Positions 7,706-16,835 are shown, counted from the stretch's first letter. The stretch is DNA of 64,000 bases from Methyloligella solikamskensis (GCF_042676065.1 NZ_JBHTJO010000002.1:404662-468661); one strand, 5' to 3'. Numbers and translations are program-made. The notes: generated by a model from the letters alone, not told the origin.

Positions 7706-7811
7706 CGTCATTCTGAGGTGCTCGCGAAGCAAGCCTCGAAGGAGACGTGGCCCAAACATGCTGCCCATCCTTCGAGGCTCGGCGCTGCACGCCGAGCATC
7801 TCAGGATGACG
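7706..7811. repeat. Intergenic inverted repeat (CTGAGGTGC type)
   Basis: Two related arms face each other: CGTCATTCTGAGGTGCTCGC at the left and, inverted, a matching arm ending CTCAGGATGACG at the right, each with the core CCTTCGAGGCT. It fills most of the 300-bp gap between tetR and moaB; the rest of that gap holds the TetR operator. A shorter relative is found at 48636-48676. Such palindromes are dispersed in Rhizobiales genomes. Confidence 0.7.
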
Positions 7812-7852
7812 AGTCGGGTTAGGGCGCTCGCGTTCCTCTCGGAGAGAGAACG

Positions 7853-8392
7853 TTACGCCGGCTTGCCTTCTTTCAGCCGCGGCATGATCTCGATGAAGCT
7901 GCAGGGGCGATGGCGGTTGTCGAACTGGAACTTCAGCACCTTCGTCCACGCGTCCTCGCAAGCCCCGGGCGAACCGGGCACGGAAAAGATATAGGTGCCG
8001 TTGGCAAGCCCACCGCAGGCCCGCGATTGCAGCGTCGAGGTGCCCACCGTCTCGAAGCTCACCATGTGGAAGATCACCGAGAAGCCCTCGATCTCCTTGT
8101 CGTAAAGCGGGCGCACCGCCTCAGGCGTCACGTCGCGCCCGGTAAAGCCCGTGCCGCCGGTGGTGATCACCACGTCGATCTGCGGATCGTCGATCCAGGC
8201 CTGCACCTGGGAGCGGATGGACTCCACATCGTCCGTCGCCGTCTCCCGCGCCGCCACCACATGGCCGGCCTCGGTGATCATCTCCGCGAGTAGCGGGCCG
8301 GACTTGTCGGTCTTCTTCGTGCGCGTGTCGGAAACGGTGAGCACGGCGATGCGGATCGGGATGAAGGGGCGGGTCTCGTCGAAACGGGGCAT
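7853..8392 (-). CDS. moaB: Molybdenum cofactor biosynthesis protein MoaB
   Basis: A 179-residue MogA/MoaB-fold protein involved in molybdopterin adenylation. It shows IAVLTVSDTRTKKTDKSG near residue 14, the molybdopterin-binding VITTGGTGFTGRDVTPEA near residue 75, and NGTYIFSVPGSPGACEDAW near residue 131. It lies downstream of the uracil-DNA glycosylase gene on the same strand, with a short palindromic repeat in the 64-bp gap. MoaB and MogA are hard to separate by sequence alone; the length and SFETVGTS segment favour MoaB. Confidence 0.93.
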   Translation of the reverse strand: MPRFDETRPFIPIRIAVLTVSDTRTKKTDKSGPLLAEMITEAGHVVAARETATDDVESIRSQVQAWIDDPQIDVVITTGGTGFTGRDVTPEAVRPLYDKEIEGFSVIFHMVSFETVGTSTLQSRACGGLANGTYIFSVPGSPGACEDAWTKVLKFQFDNRHRPCSFIEIMPRLKEGKPA

Positions 8393-8419
8393 GGGTGCTG
8401 ATTCTCTCCACTCTCTTGA

Positions 8420-8449
8420 GTCATGCCCGGCGCAAGCCCGGCAATGACG
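8420..8449. repeat. Short palindromic intergenic repeat (GTCATGCCCGG type)
   Basis: GTCATGCCCGG and CCGGCAATGAC arms form a hairpin in the gap between the UDG and moaB genes. The same arm type is seen at 48470-48596, 55413-55521 and 62478-62546. Known dispersed element; role unclear. Confidence 0.6.
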
Positions 8450-8456
8450 CTCAACT

Positions 8457-9341
8457 TCAATCGTCCGCCAGCCGCTGCTTCACCATAAGCAGATCCTGCC
8501 AGGCTTTCCGCTTCGCGGCCGAGTTTCGCAGCAGATAAGCCGGGTGGAGCGTCGCCATGACGGGGATCGGCGTGCCGGCCTTGTCGTAGCTCTTCCATTT
8601 GCCCCGCAGGCGCATGATCCCTTGGGTGGTCTGTAGCATGGTGGAGGCGGCCGCCCCGCCCAGCAGCATGATCGCCTTCGGCTTCAGCAGCGAAATCTGG
8701 TGCTCAAGGAAGGGCAGGCATGCACCGATCTCCTGGGGCGTCGGCGTGCGGTTGCCGGGCGGGCGCCAATAGACCGTGTTGGTGATGTAGACCGACTCCT
8801 CGTCGCGCCCGATGGCCGCCAGCATTTTGTCGAGAAGCTGGCCCGCGCGCCCCACGAAGGGCTTTCCTTGAAGATCCTCGTCGCGCCCTGGGGCCTCGCC
8901 GATCAGCATCAGCTCGGCGCTCTCGCTGCCCCGGGAAAAGCAGAGGCTTTTCGCCGTCCGCTTCAGGGGGCAGCCGTCGAATTGCTCCACAAGCGCCCGG
9001 AGCTCGGCGAGCGTCCTGGTCTTCGCGATTTCCGTCGGCGAAGGCATGTCCGCCGTCTCTTTCCCACGCGGCGGGACCGGGCGCGGCTTGACGGTCTTCG
9101 GCGTCGGGCCAGGCTCAGGCCTGCGCGCCGGCCTAGGCTCCTCCGCTTGCGAAAAATCCGGCCGCTGGAGCGGGCGCCGCGCCGGGGCCGTCCGGGCCAG
9201 GGACTGGGCCTTGGCGCTCACCTCGAAGGCATCAAGCGGCGTCTCCGCGATCGCCTCGTCCGCGCCCATGGCGGCATACCAGTCGAGCAGCGCCGCTGCC
9301 TCGCCTGCAATGCTTTGCGGTTCTTTCCGGTGACCTGCCAT
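8457..9341 (-). CDS. Uracil-DNA glycosylase, family-4-like without full Fe-S ligand set
   Basis: Excises uracil from DNA. The 294-residue product has a ~100-residue Pro/Arg-rich N-terminal extension and then a UDG domain: motif A GEAPGRDEDLQGKPFVGRAG, the WRPPGNRTPTPQE segment, and motif B LHPAYLLRN. Family 4 enzymes bind a 4Fe-4S cluster through four Cys. Here one ligand position reads F in FDGCPLK and another reads W in VYWRPP, while two Cys remain, so the cluster is probably absent. Similar divergent UDGs are known from rhizobia. The ATG at 9341 is used; the longer frame to 9377 looks non-coding. Confidence 0.88.
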   Translation of the reverse strand: MAGHRKEPQSIAGEAAALLDWYAAMGADEAIAETPLDAFEVSAKAQSLARTAPARRPLQRPDFSQAEEPRPARRPEPGPTPKTVKPRPVPPRGKETADMPSPTEIAKTRTLAELRALVEQFDGCPLKRTAKSLCFSRGSESAELMLIGEAPGRDEDLQGKPFVGRAGQLLDKMLAAIGRDEESVYITNTVYWRPPGNRTPTPQEIGACLPFLEHQISLLKPKAIMLLGGAAASTMLQTTQGIMRLRGKWKSYDKAGTPIPVMATLHPAYLLRNSAAKRKAWQDLLMVKQRLADD

Positions 9342-9543
9342 GGCTCTTGAGTAGCACAGCTCAAACGCCGCGGACACTTGACGTTATGCGACCGAAAGGG
9401 GAGGTTGGCTACAAGATGATGGGGAGGGTTGAGAGGAACTTCACCACTCCTCTCCCGTTCCCATTTCGCCGGTCCGAATGCGTGGGCAGACGCGCCGGGC
9501 CGGTTTGTCATGTCTGAGATGAGTTTGGCTGGGAGCCTGAATT

Positions 9544-11229
9544 TTGAGCGAAGAATCCGAACGCGGGGCCGAAGAGGCTGAACGCGAAACGATGGAGTTC
9601 GACGTGGTGATCGTCGGTGCCGGACCTGCGGGTCTGGCCGCGGCGATCCGCCTGAAGCAGCTCGCTGCGGAGAAGGACCAGGACCTCAACGTGGTGGTGC
9701 TGGAGAAGGGCGCGGAAGTCGGCGCTCATATCCTCTCCGGCCTGGTGATGGACCCGATCGGCCTCGATAAGCTGATCCCCGATTGGCGCGAGCAGGATTG
9801 TCCCCTTGAGACGAAGGTGACGGACGACCGCTTCTATTATCTGTCGTCTGAGAGCGGAAGCTTCGGCATTCCCACCTTCCTGAATCCGCCGCTCATGAAC
9901 AACCACCACTGCTACACGGGCAGCCTGGGCGCGCTGTGCAAATGGCTGGGCGAGCAGGCCGAGGCTCTGGGCGTGGAGGTCTATCCCGGCATCGCCGTGA
10001 CCGGCGCCATCTATGGCGACGACGGCGAGGTGAAGGGCGTCATCACCGGCGATATGGGCATCGGCCGCGACGGCGAGAAGAAGGACAGCTACACTCCCGG
10101 CATCGCGCTCACCGGCAAGTACACTCTGCTGGCGGAAGGCGCGCGCGGCTCCCTCAGCAAGGAGGTCATCAGCCGCTTCGAGCTGAACCACGAGAGCGGC
10201 CCCCAGAAATACGGTATCGGCCTGAAGGAGCTCTGGGAGATCCCGGCCGAGAAGCACAAGCCAGGCCTAGTGCAGCACACCATGGGCTGGCCCCTGGACG
10301 ACCACACCGGCGGCGGCACCTTCCTCTATTATTTCGGGGAGAATCTGGTGTCCGTCGGGTTCGTCATGCATCTCGACTACGACAACCCGTATCTCCACCC
10401 CTTCAAGGAGTTTCAGCGGGCCAAGACCCACCCCGCCATCAAGAAGCATCTGGAAGGCGGCAAGCGCATCTCATACGGCGCCCGCGCGCTCACCGAAGGC
10501 GGCCTCCAGGCGATCCCGAAGCTCACCTTCCCGGGCGGTGCGCTGCTCGGCTGCGCGGCGGGCTTCATGAACGTGCCGCGCATCAAGGGCAGCCACAACG
10601 CCATGCTCTCCGGCATGGCCGCGGCGGAATCGGTCTTCGAGGCCATCGGCGAGGAGCGCAGCCACGACGAGCTCACCGCGTATGAGGAGAAGGTCCGCAA
10701 CGGCGACATCGCCAAGGATCTGACCCCCGTGCGCAACGTGAAGCCGCTCTGGTCGCGCTACGGCACGCGGCTCGGCGTCATGCTGGGCGGCCTCGACATG
10801 TGGGCGAACACGCTTCTGCCCTTCCTCAAGCACACCCTGAAGCACCTGAAGCCGGACTTCGCGACCCTGAAGCATGCCGACAAGGCAAAGCCGATCGACT
10901 ATCCGAAGCCGGACAACGAGCTGACCTTCGATATTCTATCCTCGGTGTTCCTGTCGAACACCAACCATGCCGAGGATCAGCCGGTGCATCTGAAGCTGGG
11001 CGATCCGTCGATCCCGATTCAGGAGAACCTGCCGGAATATGCGGAGCCCGCTCAGCGCTACTGCCCGGCGCAGGTCTATGAGGTGATCGAGGACGGCGGC
11101 GAAAAGCGTTTTCAAATCAACGCCCAAAACTGCGTCCACTGTAAGACTTGCGATATCAAGGACCCGGCGCAAAATATCAATTGGGTGCCGCCCGAAGGGG
11201 GCGATGGGCCCGCTTACGCCAATATGTAG
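9544..11229 (+). CDS. Electron transfer flavoprotein-ubiquinone oxidoreductase
   Basis: Membrane-associated ETF-QO that passes electrons from ETF (fatty-acid and amino-acid dehydrogenases) to ubiquinone. The 561-residue product has the FAD motif VVIVGAGPAGLAAAIRL near residue 22, GAHILSGLVMDP, the GLQAIPKLTFPGGALLGCAA segment, and C-terminal 4Fe-4S Cys including CVHCKTCDIKDPAQNI. Length matches the family. TTG at 9544 is taken as start because GGGAG at 9531-9535 is well placed; an ATG at 9592 also keeps the FAD domain. No etfAB is adjacent. Confidence 0.95.
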   Translation: MSEESERGAEEAERETMEFDVVIVGAGPAGLAAAIRLKQLAAEKDQDLNVVVLEKGAEVGAHILSGLVMDPIGLDKLIPDWREQDCPLETKVTDDRFYYLSSESGSFGIPTFLNPPLMNNHHCYTGSLGALCKWLGEQAEALGVEVYPGIAVTGAIYGDDGEVKGVITGDMGIGRDGEKKDSYTPGIALTGKYTLLAEGARGSLSKEVISRFELNHESGPQKYGIGLKELWEIPAEKHKPGLVQHTMGWPLDDHTGGGTFLYYFGENLVSVGFVMHLDYDNPYLHPFKEFQRAKTHPAIKKHLEGGKRISYGARALTEGGLQAIPKLTFPGGALLGCAAGFMNVPRIKGSHNAMLSGMAAAESVFEAIGEERSHDELTAYEEKVRNGDIAKDLTPVRNVKPLWSRYGTRLGVMLGGLDMWANTLLPFLKHTLKHLKPDFATLKHADKAKPIDYPKPDNELTFDILSSVFLSNTNHAEDQPVHLKLGDPSIPIQENLPEYAEPAQRYCPAQVYEVIEDGGEKRFQINAQNCVHCKTCDIKDPAQNINWVPPEGGDGPAYANM

Positions 11230-11340
11230 GCGCGACGGCAAGGCCTTCTTCGTTAAGCGCTTTTAAGTTTTCAGGCGGCGGCAAAACCCTTAAACCCGAA
11301 GCCGGGGCTATTTGCGTTCACATTCAGCCGGAGACGCCGC

Positions 11341-13137
11341 ATGCCGATGCCGAGCACCGAAACCAAGCGCAACGCGATCCTGGAGATTGCCGAACGGCCC
11401 ATTCTGCGCTGGGCCTTGCTATCTCTTCTGATCGTGGTGCTGGCGGCGCCCGCCGCCTATTCGGAGGTCGGCGAGGAGAACGGTGAGACGGCGGCCAGGG
11501 GAACGTTGCTCGGCAACTATCTCTCGGGCCGAATCGCCCGCAACGAGCACGATATCGACACCGCGGCGGATTATTACGCCAAGGCCCTAGACGAGGATCC
11601 GGACAACGTTGTCCTCCTGGAGCAGGCCTTCCTGCTCGAGGTTGCCAATGGCGATTGGGACCGCGCGGTCACTCTCGCCAACCGGCTGATCGAGACCGAT
11701 CCCACCCATCGCATCGCCCGCTTCTTGCTTGGCCTGCATGCCACCAAGCAGGAAAAGTTCGACGATGCCGAGCAGGACTTCGCTTCCGCCCGCCAGGGAC
11801 CGATTGCGGATCTCGCCTCGACCCTATCCCGCGCCTGGGTAGAGCAGGCTCGCGGCGATACCGATAAGGCGCTTTCCACCCTCGACGGTCTGAGCAGCGC
11901 GAGCTGGGCCCAGTTTTATCAGCGCTATCACCGCGGGCTCATCGCTGATGTCGCCGGCCGCCCCGATGTGGCCGAGCAAGCTTACGCGGAGGCCTTCGCC
12001 TCCAGCCCCGGCACGATCCGCGTGGCCGAAGCCTATGCCCGCCACCTCGTCAATAACGGCAAGCGGGACAAGGCGATCGTCATCATCAAGACGAATATGG
12101 AAGCCGCCGCCAAGCACCCGATCACCGAAGGGCTGCTGAAGGAGCTTGAGGACGGCGAGACGCCGCCGCTCGTGGCTCGGAATACCGATGAAGGCATGGC
12201 CGAGGTCTACTATGGGATCGGCGATGCGCTGGCCGGCGAGGGCGGTCTCGATCTCGGTCTCGTCTTCCTGCAGTTCGGCATCTACATGAAGCCCGAGCTC
12301 GACCTGGCCTATGTCGCTTTGGCGGAAGCCTACGACAATGCCGAGAAATACGATCTGGAGCTCAAGGCCTTCGATCAGGTGAGCGAGGATTCGCCCCTGT
12401 GGCTCAACGTTCAGATCCAGAAGGCCTTCGCCCTCAACGGGCTGGAGCGGGTCGAGGATGCCAAGGCGACCCTGGAGCACCTCATCGAGGAATATCCGGA
12501 CGACATGCGTCCCCTGGACGCCCTGGGCAACATCTTGCGCTCCCACGAGCGCTACGAGGAGGCGCTGCCCTATTACGACAAGGCCATCGCCCTGATCGAC
12601 GAGCCCCAGGAGCAGCACTGGTCCATCTACTATTCCCGCGGCGTCTGCTACGAGCGCCTGAAGGATTGGGACAAGGCGGAGAAGGACCTCAAGCAGGCTC
12701 TGGCCCTGAAGCCGGAAGAGTCCCTGGTGCTCAACTATCTCGGCTACACCTGGGTCGATCAGAAGACCAATCTGAAGACCGCCATGGACTACATCCGCAA
12801 GGCGGTGAAGCTGAAGCCCGATGACGGCTACTACGTCGACAGCCTGGGCTGGGCCTATTACCGCCTCGGCAATCTCGATGCGGCCGTGAAGCATCTGGAG
12901 CGCGCCGTCGAGCTGGAGCCCAACGATCCGATCATCAACGATCATCTGGGCGATGTGTATTGGCGCGTCGGCCGCAAGCTCGAAGCGAAATACCAGTGGC
13001 AGCAGGCCCTGGAACTCGAGCCGGAGGAAGAGGACGCCAAGAAGATCCGGCAGAAGCTGGCCGACGGCCTCGAGGACAAACCCAACACCAAGGCCGCCGA
13101 GCGCACGCCCCCAGGCGAGGCCCCGACCGCGCAGTAG
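11341..13137 (+). CDS. Exported tetratricopeptide-repeat protein
   Basis: A 598-residue protein with an N-terminal hydrophobic segment (ILRWALLSLLIVVLAAPAAY, residues about 20-40) that acts as a signal peptide or anchor, followed by a run of TPR units to about residue 575. Clear repeats include DYYAKALDEDPDNVVLLEQA, the YDKAIAL stretch, and KHLERAVELEPNDPIINDHL. The C-terminus is disordered and Pro-rich. It lies 50 bp upstream of ispE on the same strand, a conserved neighbour pair in Rhizobiales. It is probably a periplasmic scaffold or assembly factor; the specific partner is unknown. Confidence 0.88.
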   Translation: MPMPSTETKRNAILEIAERPILRWALLSLLIVVLAAPAAYSEVGEENGETAARGTLLGNYLSGRIARNEHDIDTAADYYAKALDEDPDNVVLLEQAFLLEVANGDWDRAVTLANRLIETDPTHRIARFLLGLHATKQEKFDDAEQDFASARQGPIADLASTLSRAWVEQARGDTDKALSTLDGLSSASWAQFYQRYHRGLIADVAGRPDVAEQAYAEAFASSPGTIRVAEAYARHLVNNGKRDKAIVIIKTNMEAAAKHPITEGLLKELEDGETPPLVARNTDEGMAEVYYGIGDALAGEGGLDLGLVFLQFGIYMKPELDLAYVALAEAYDNAEKYDLELKAFDQVSEDSPLWLNVQIQKAFALNGLERVEDAKATLEHLIEEYPDDMRPLDALGNILRSHERYEEALPYYDKAIALIDEPQEQHWSIYYSRGVCYERLKDWDKAEKDLKQALALKPEESLVLNYLGYTWVDQKTNLKTAMDYIRKAVKLKPDDGYYVDSLGWAYYRLGNLDAAVKHLERAVELEPNDPIINDHLGDVYWRVGRKLEAKYQWQQALELEPEEEDAKKIRQKLADGLEDKPNTKAAERTPPGEAPTAQ

Positions 13138-13187
13138 GCGATACGTCTGCAGCGCCGCTAAGTTCGTAAGTCTGCCGGCATCTCAAG

Positions 13188-14057
13188 ATGAGCGTTCTCA
13201 CTGAACCCGCACGGGCCAAGCTCAACCTGACCCTGCTCGTCCACGGCCGCCGCGCCGACGGCTATCACGAGCTGGAGAGCCTGGTCGCCTTTGCCGATCT
13301 CGCCGACGAGGTCTCGCTGGAAAGCGGCGATGCGCCGATCCTCGACGTCTCCGGGCCCTTCGCTGAGGCCATCGACGGCGAGAATCTCATGGAGCGCGTT
13401 TCGCTCGCCGCTGCCGCCCATGTGCCGGGGCTCCAGACAGGGCGCATCGGTCTTGAGAAGCACCTGCCTGTCGCCGCAGGCCTGGGCGGCGGATCGGCCG
13501 ACGCGGCGGCCTGCCTGCGTCTTCTCATGCGCATGGAGCCCCATCGCCTCACCAACAACATCGCCGAGACAATCGCCAACGCTCTTGGTTCCGACATTCT
13601 CGCCTGCCTCAAAAGCGAGGCGGCCCTCATGCAGGGGCGGGGCGAGCAGCTGACGCCCGTCTCCGGTCTGCCCCGGGCCGGCGTGGTGGTGGTCAATCCC
13701 GGCGCGCCGCTCTCGGCCGCCGAGATCTACGGCGAACTCGGCGCCGACGATCTGGAAAAGGATTTCGCGCCCGAGATCGTCCGGCTCGATTTCGACCGGT
13801 CTTTCGAGGCGCTGGCCGAGTATCTCGAGACCCGTGGAAATCACCTCCAGGCAACCGCGGCGAAGCGGCTTCCCGTCATCGCCGAAGTGCTGAAGGGTCT
13901 CGAGGATCTGGAAGGCGCGCGCTGCGTCCGCCTCTCAGGCAGCGGCCCAACCTGCTTCGCCCTGTTCGAGGACGAAGCCCAGGCGGCGGCCCAAGCGGAA
14001 ACGCTCGCCCAACACCATCCGGATTGGTGGGTGAGGGCGACGGCGATCGGCGGCTGA
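13188..14057 (+). CDS. ispE: 4-diphosphocytidyl-2-C-methyl-D-erythritol kinase
   Basis: GHMP kinase that phosphorylates CDP-ME in the non-mevalonate isoprenoid pathway. The 289-residue product begins AKLNLTLLVHGRRADGYHEL, has the ATP-binding LPVAAGLGGGSADAAACLR near residue 90, and ends with SGSGPTCFALF. The pathway's first enzyme, dxs, lies at 50.0 kb and a polyprenyl synthase is immediately convergent. It follows the TPR gene closely. Confidence 0.96.
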   Translation: MSVLTEPARAKLNLTLLVHGRRADGYHELESLVAFADLADEVSLESGDAPILDVSGPFAEAIDGENLMERVSLAAAAHVPGLQTGRIGLEKHLPVAAGLGGGSADAAACLRLLMRMEPHRLTNNIAETIANALGSDILACLKSEAALMQGRGEQLTPVSGLPRAGVVVVNPGAPLSAAEIYGELGADDLEKDFAPEIVRLDFDRSFEALAEYLETRGNHLQATAAKRLPVIAEVLKGLEDLEGARCVRLSGSGPTCFALFEDEAQAAAQAETLAQHHPDWWVRATAIGG

Positions 14058-14078
14058 CGCCGGTATGTCGTTGGTTGG

Positions 14079-15095
14079 CTAGTAGGCCCGCGAGACGCAG
14101 AACTCGACCGTCTCCAGCATAGCGTCCTTGGCGTCCGAATCGGGGAAGATCGCCAGCGCATCCCGGGCGATGGCGCCGTAATCCTTCGCTCGCTCCACCG
14201 TCGCCGCCCGCGCGCCGCGGCGCTCGATCAAGCTGATGGCGTGCTCCAGATCGCCGTCCTGGATATCGCCGTCCTGCAGGGTGCGGCGCCAGAAATCGCG
14301 CTCGGCCTCGTTGCCCCAGCGATAGCTGAGCACCGTGGGCAGGGTGATCTTGCCTTCGCGGAAATCGTCACCGATGGATTTGCCGAGATCGGCCTGCTCG
14401 CCGGAATAATCCAACGCATCGTCGATGAGCTGGAAGGCGAGGCCGAGATTGCGCCCATAGGCGCGCAAGGCGGAGGTCTCGTCCTTCGGCCGGTCGGCGA
14501 TCGAACCGCCCACCTCGCAGGCTGCCGCGAACAGCGCCGCCGTCTTGCAGTTGATGACCGCGAGATACTCGTCCTGGGTGGTCGCCGTGTTGTTGGCCGT
14601 GACGAGTTGCATCACCTCGCCCTCGGCGATGGTCGCCGCCGCGTTGGAGAGAATCCGCAATGCATCCAGCGAGCCCACATCCACCATCATCTTGAACGCT
14701 TGGCCGAGCAGGTAGTCGCCCACCAGCACGCTCGCCTCGTTGCCCCAGAGCATGCGCGCCGTCTTCTTGCCTCGGCGCAGCTCGCTCTCGTCGACCACGT
14801 CGTCATGGAGCAGGGTGGCGGTGTGCATGAACTCCACGCTGGCTGCGAGATGCACATGGCCGGAGCCCGTGTAGCCGCACAGCTTGGCGGCAGCCAGCGT
14901 CAGCATCGGCCGCAAACGCTTGCCGCCGGAGTCGATCAGATGCCGGGCAAGTTCGGGGATCAGATCCACATGGGAGCGCGCACGCTCGATGATGATCGCG
15001 TTGACGCGACCCATATCCTCTTCCACCAGGGTGGTGAGCATGTTCGCGCTGCCGGCGGCCTTGCGCGCCTTGTCGAGTTCGACGACGACTCCCAA
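14079..15095 (-). CDS. Long-chain polyprenyl diphosphate synthase (ubiquinone side chain)
   Basis: A 338-residue all-trans prenyl transferase that builds the quinone isoprenoid tail. The first Asp-rich motif is LLHDDVVDESELRRGK near residue 98, the second is QLIDDALDYSG near residue 223, and GGKRLRPMLTLAAAKL precedes them. TTG at 15095 is the likely start because GGGGAG lies eight bases before it. Chain length (octa- or decaprenyl) cannot be read from the sequence; rhizobial homologues are usually octaprenyl or decaprenyl synthases. It is convergent with ispE and divergent from the DUF2007 gene. Confidence 0.93.
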   Translation of the reverse strand: MGVVVELDKARKAAGSANMLTTLVEEDMGRVNAIIIERARSHVDLIPELARHLIDSGGKRLRPMLTLAAAKLCGYTGSGHVHLAASVEFMHTATLLHDDVVDESELRRGKKTARMLWGNEASVLVGDYLLGQAFKMMVDVGSLDALRILSNAAATIAEGEVMQLVTANNTATTQDEYLAVINCKTAALFAAACEVGGSIADRPKDETSALRAYGRNLGLAFQLIDDALDYSGEQADLGKSIGDDFREGKITLPTVLSYRWGNEAERDFWRRTLQDGDIQDGDLEHAISLIERRGARAATVERAKDYGAIARDALAIFPDSDAKDAMLETVEFCVSRAY

Positions 15096-15226
15096 AGCGA
15101 TATCTCCCCAAAGTTTTCCTGAGGCCAGAGACTTGACCGGCCCTAAGGTCCTATATTCGGACGAGCCAGTCCAAGGTTCAAGATGCGGAAAAACACCGCA
15201 GGACGATGGAGACGAAGCGAGGCCCG

Positions 15227-15460
15227 ATGAAAGAATTGATCCGAACCAACGACGCTGTGTTGATCTCCTTTGTCACCAGTCTGCTATCGGAGGCGAATGT
15301 CGACTTTATGGTCGCCGACACCAATATGAGCGTTATGGAAGGCTCGCTTGGCGTGTTGCCGCGCCGCGTGCTGGTGGCAGAGGACGAGATGGAAAAGGCC
15401 CGCCGTATTCTCGAAGAGGCGGGCGTGGGCGACGCGATCAAAGATGCCGGCAAATCCTGA
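15227..15460 (+). CDS. DUF2007 domain-containing protein
   Basis: A 77-residue protein starting MKELIRTNDAVLISFVTSLL, with SVMEGSLGVLPRRVLVAEDE, which is the DUF2007 (putative signal-transducing) pattern. The ATG at 15227 corresponds to the family N-terminus; an ATG at 15206 is also in frame. Its 3' end overlaps the next gene by 17 bp in another frame, indicating translational coupling to the methyltransferase, an arrangement conserved in Rhizobiales. Function unknown. Confidence 0.85.
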   Translation: MKELIRTNDAVLISFVTSLLSEANVDFMVADTNMSVMEGSLGVLPRRVLVAEDEMEKARRILEEAGVGDAIKDAGKS

Positions 15461-16244
15461 CCCCGACGCGGACGACGTCTGCACCGAAGAGACGACCAGG
15501 GATGCCTTTCTCGGCGGGCTGATCGAGGCCGTGCAGCCTGTCTCGGGCCACCGGTCCGGCACCGATGCGGTCTTTCTGGCCGCCGCTGCTCTGGACGAGG
15601 CGGAAAGCGATCCCATCCGTCTGCTCGATGCTGGCGCTGGCACTGGCGTGGCTGGGCTCTGCCTGCTGGCCCGGTTCCCGAACCTGTCCGTCACGGCCGT
15701 GGAGCGAAATGCCGCCGCCTGCGCGCTCGCCCGCGCCAACGGCGCTGAGAACGGATTTGCTGCGCGATACCAGGTGATCGAGGCCGACCTCACGGCACCC
15801 GGCAAGACCCTCGCCGCCGCCGGTCTCGAACAGGGCAGCTTCCACCGGCTGATTGCCAATCCTCCGTTTTATCTGGAAGGCGCGGTTCGGCCCGGACAAG
15901 GCCGAGAGGACGCCCATGTCATGGCGCCGGGCGGGCTGGAATCCTGGGCGCGCTTTCTGGCCGCTATGGCGGCGCCCGAGGCGATCCTCACCATGATCCA
16001 TCGGCCCGATGCCCTCGACGAGCTGATCGGCGTGCTCGGCCGCCGTTTCGGCGATCTTACGATCTATCCGCTCTTCCCGAAGCAGGGCGCACCGGCGAGC
16101 CGCGTGCTGATCCAGGGGCGGAAAGGGCGGCGGGGCCCGTTGCGTCTCCGCCAGGGGCTCGTCCTGCATGAGACGGACGGCCGCTATACGCCGAAAGCCG
16201 AAGCGGTTCTCCGCCACGGCGAGGCGCTGCCCATCGCGGGCTGA
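15444..16244 (+). CDS. tRNA1(Val) adenine methyltransferase-like (TrmN6 family)
   Basis: A 266-residue class I SAM-dependent methyltransferase. It has the SAM motif LLDAGAGTGVAGLCLLARF near residue 55 and the N6-adenine type catalytic LIANPPFYLEG near residue 138, with GTDAVFLAAA before the core as in TrmN6/YfiC. The start ATG lies inside the end of the DUF2007 gene. The likely target is A37 of tRNA1(Val), by family; another RNA or protein target is possible. Confidence 0.85.
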   Translation: MPANPDPDADDVCTEETTRDAFLGGLIEAVQPVSGHRSGTDAVFLAAAALDEAESDPIRLLDAGAGTGVAGLCLLARFPNLSVTAVERNAAACALARANGAENGFAARYQVIEADLTAPGKTLAAAGLEQGSFHRLIANPPFYLEGAVRPGQGREDAHVMAPGGLESWARFLAAMAAPEAILTMIHRPDALDELIGVLGRRFGDLTIYPLFPKQGAPASRVLIQGRKGRRGPLRLRQGLVLHETDGRYTPKAEAVLRHGEALPIAG

Positions 16245-16270
16245 CAGCTCTTCATTTTGGAAATTGGGGG

Positions 16271-16319
16271 GCGAAGACCGCCGCCGATTTGGGGGGAGAG
16301 GCGTGGCGGCGGCCTTCGC
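16271..16319. terminator. Strong hairpin downstream of the methyltransferase
   Basis: GCGAAGACCGCCGCC pairs with GGCGGCGGCCTTCGC (15-base arms, one mismatch) around a 19-base loop. It begins 26 bp after the stop codon. There is no T tract, so it may be a terminator or a dispersed palindrome. Confidence 0.4.
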
Positions 16320-16388
16320 GTTACGCCGGCGTGAGGCTAGGGCCGGCGGCATTGCGGGCTCATGGCAGACCCGCTTGCTTCGTGGGCG

Positions 16389-16673
16389 CTACCACCAATT
16401 GCGATAGTAGCGATGCGCCCAAGAGTTGGAGTAGCGGTCACGGTGGTAATCGTGATGCCGGTAGGCGTGATACCGGCGGTCGTGATGGTAGCGGTCGTGG
16501 TAGCCGTAATGACGGTGGCGGTCGTAGCGGTGACCGTAATGGTGTCCGCGATCCCAGCGATTGCCGATCTCGATGGAGAACGAGCTGGCCTGCGCGGGCG
16601 TTGCCACCATGGTCAGCGGCGCGAGAGCAACCAGGCCCAGAGCAGCCGCACCCAAAAGCATCTTCTTCAACAT
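16389..16673 (-). CDS. Secreted His/Tyr/Arg-rich 94-residue protein
   Basis: The product has a clear signal peptide (MLKKMLLGAAALGLVALAPL, cleavage after TPAQA near residue 28) and a mature part made almost entirely of His, Tyr, Arg, Asp and Trp, e.g. HHYGHRYDRHRHYGYHDR. GGAGG lies before the ATG. Dense His suggests metal binding, but that is inference. The next gene upstream encodes a second secreted protein of the same length with Tyr/Pro/Arg bias. Similar small Y/H/R-rich exported proteins occur in Rhizobiales with no known function. Confidence 0.75.
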   Translation of the reverse strand: MLKKMLLGAAALGLVALAPLTMVATPAQASSFSIEIGNRWDRGHHYGHRYDRHRHYGYHDRYHHDRRYHAYRHHDYHRDRYSNSWAHRYYRNWW

Positions 16674-16773
16674 TGCGATCCTCCGTTGTGGCGCACCCTC
16701 GCGCCTTTGTCTTCGCGCCCGGGCCGAACCGCCGGGCTCATGAGACCTGTTTAGGAGAACCGCGCTGAACCGA

Positions 16774-16805
16774 AGCTGAGCCGGCCATTCATCCGGCATT
16801 CAGCT
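16774..16805. other. Bulged hairpin between the two secreted-protein genes
   Basis: AGCTGAGCCGG pairs with CCGGCATTCAGCT apart from a two-base bulge, with an eight-base loop. It is about 100 bp upstream of the His-rich gene and downstream of the terminator of the Tyr-rich gene. Confidence 0.3.
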
Positions 16806-16835
16806 TGGCGGACCGCGGGAGAGGCGGCGCCGAAA

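Noticed and set aside
16362..16754. Val/Ala-rich plus-strand frame that looks like a membrane protein
   Set aside because: It is the complement of the His/Tyr/Arg-rich repeat gene, which has a signal peptide and ribosome site.
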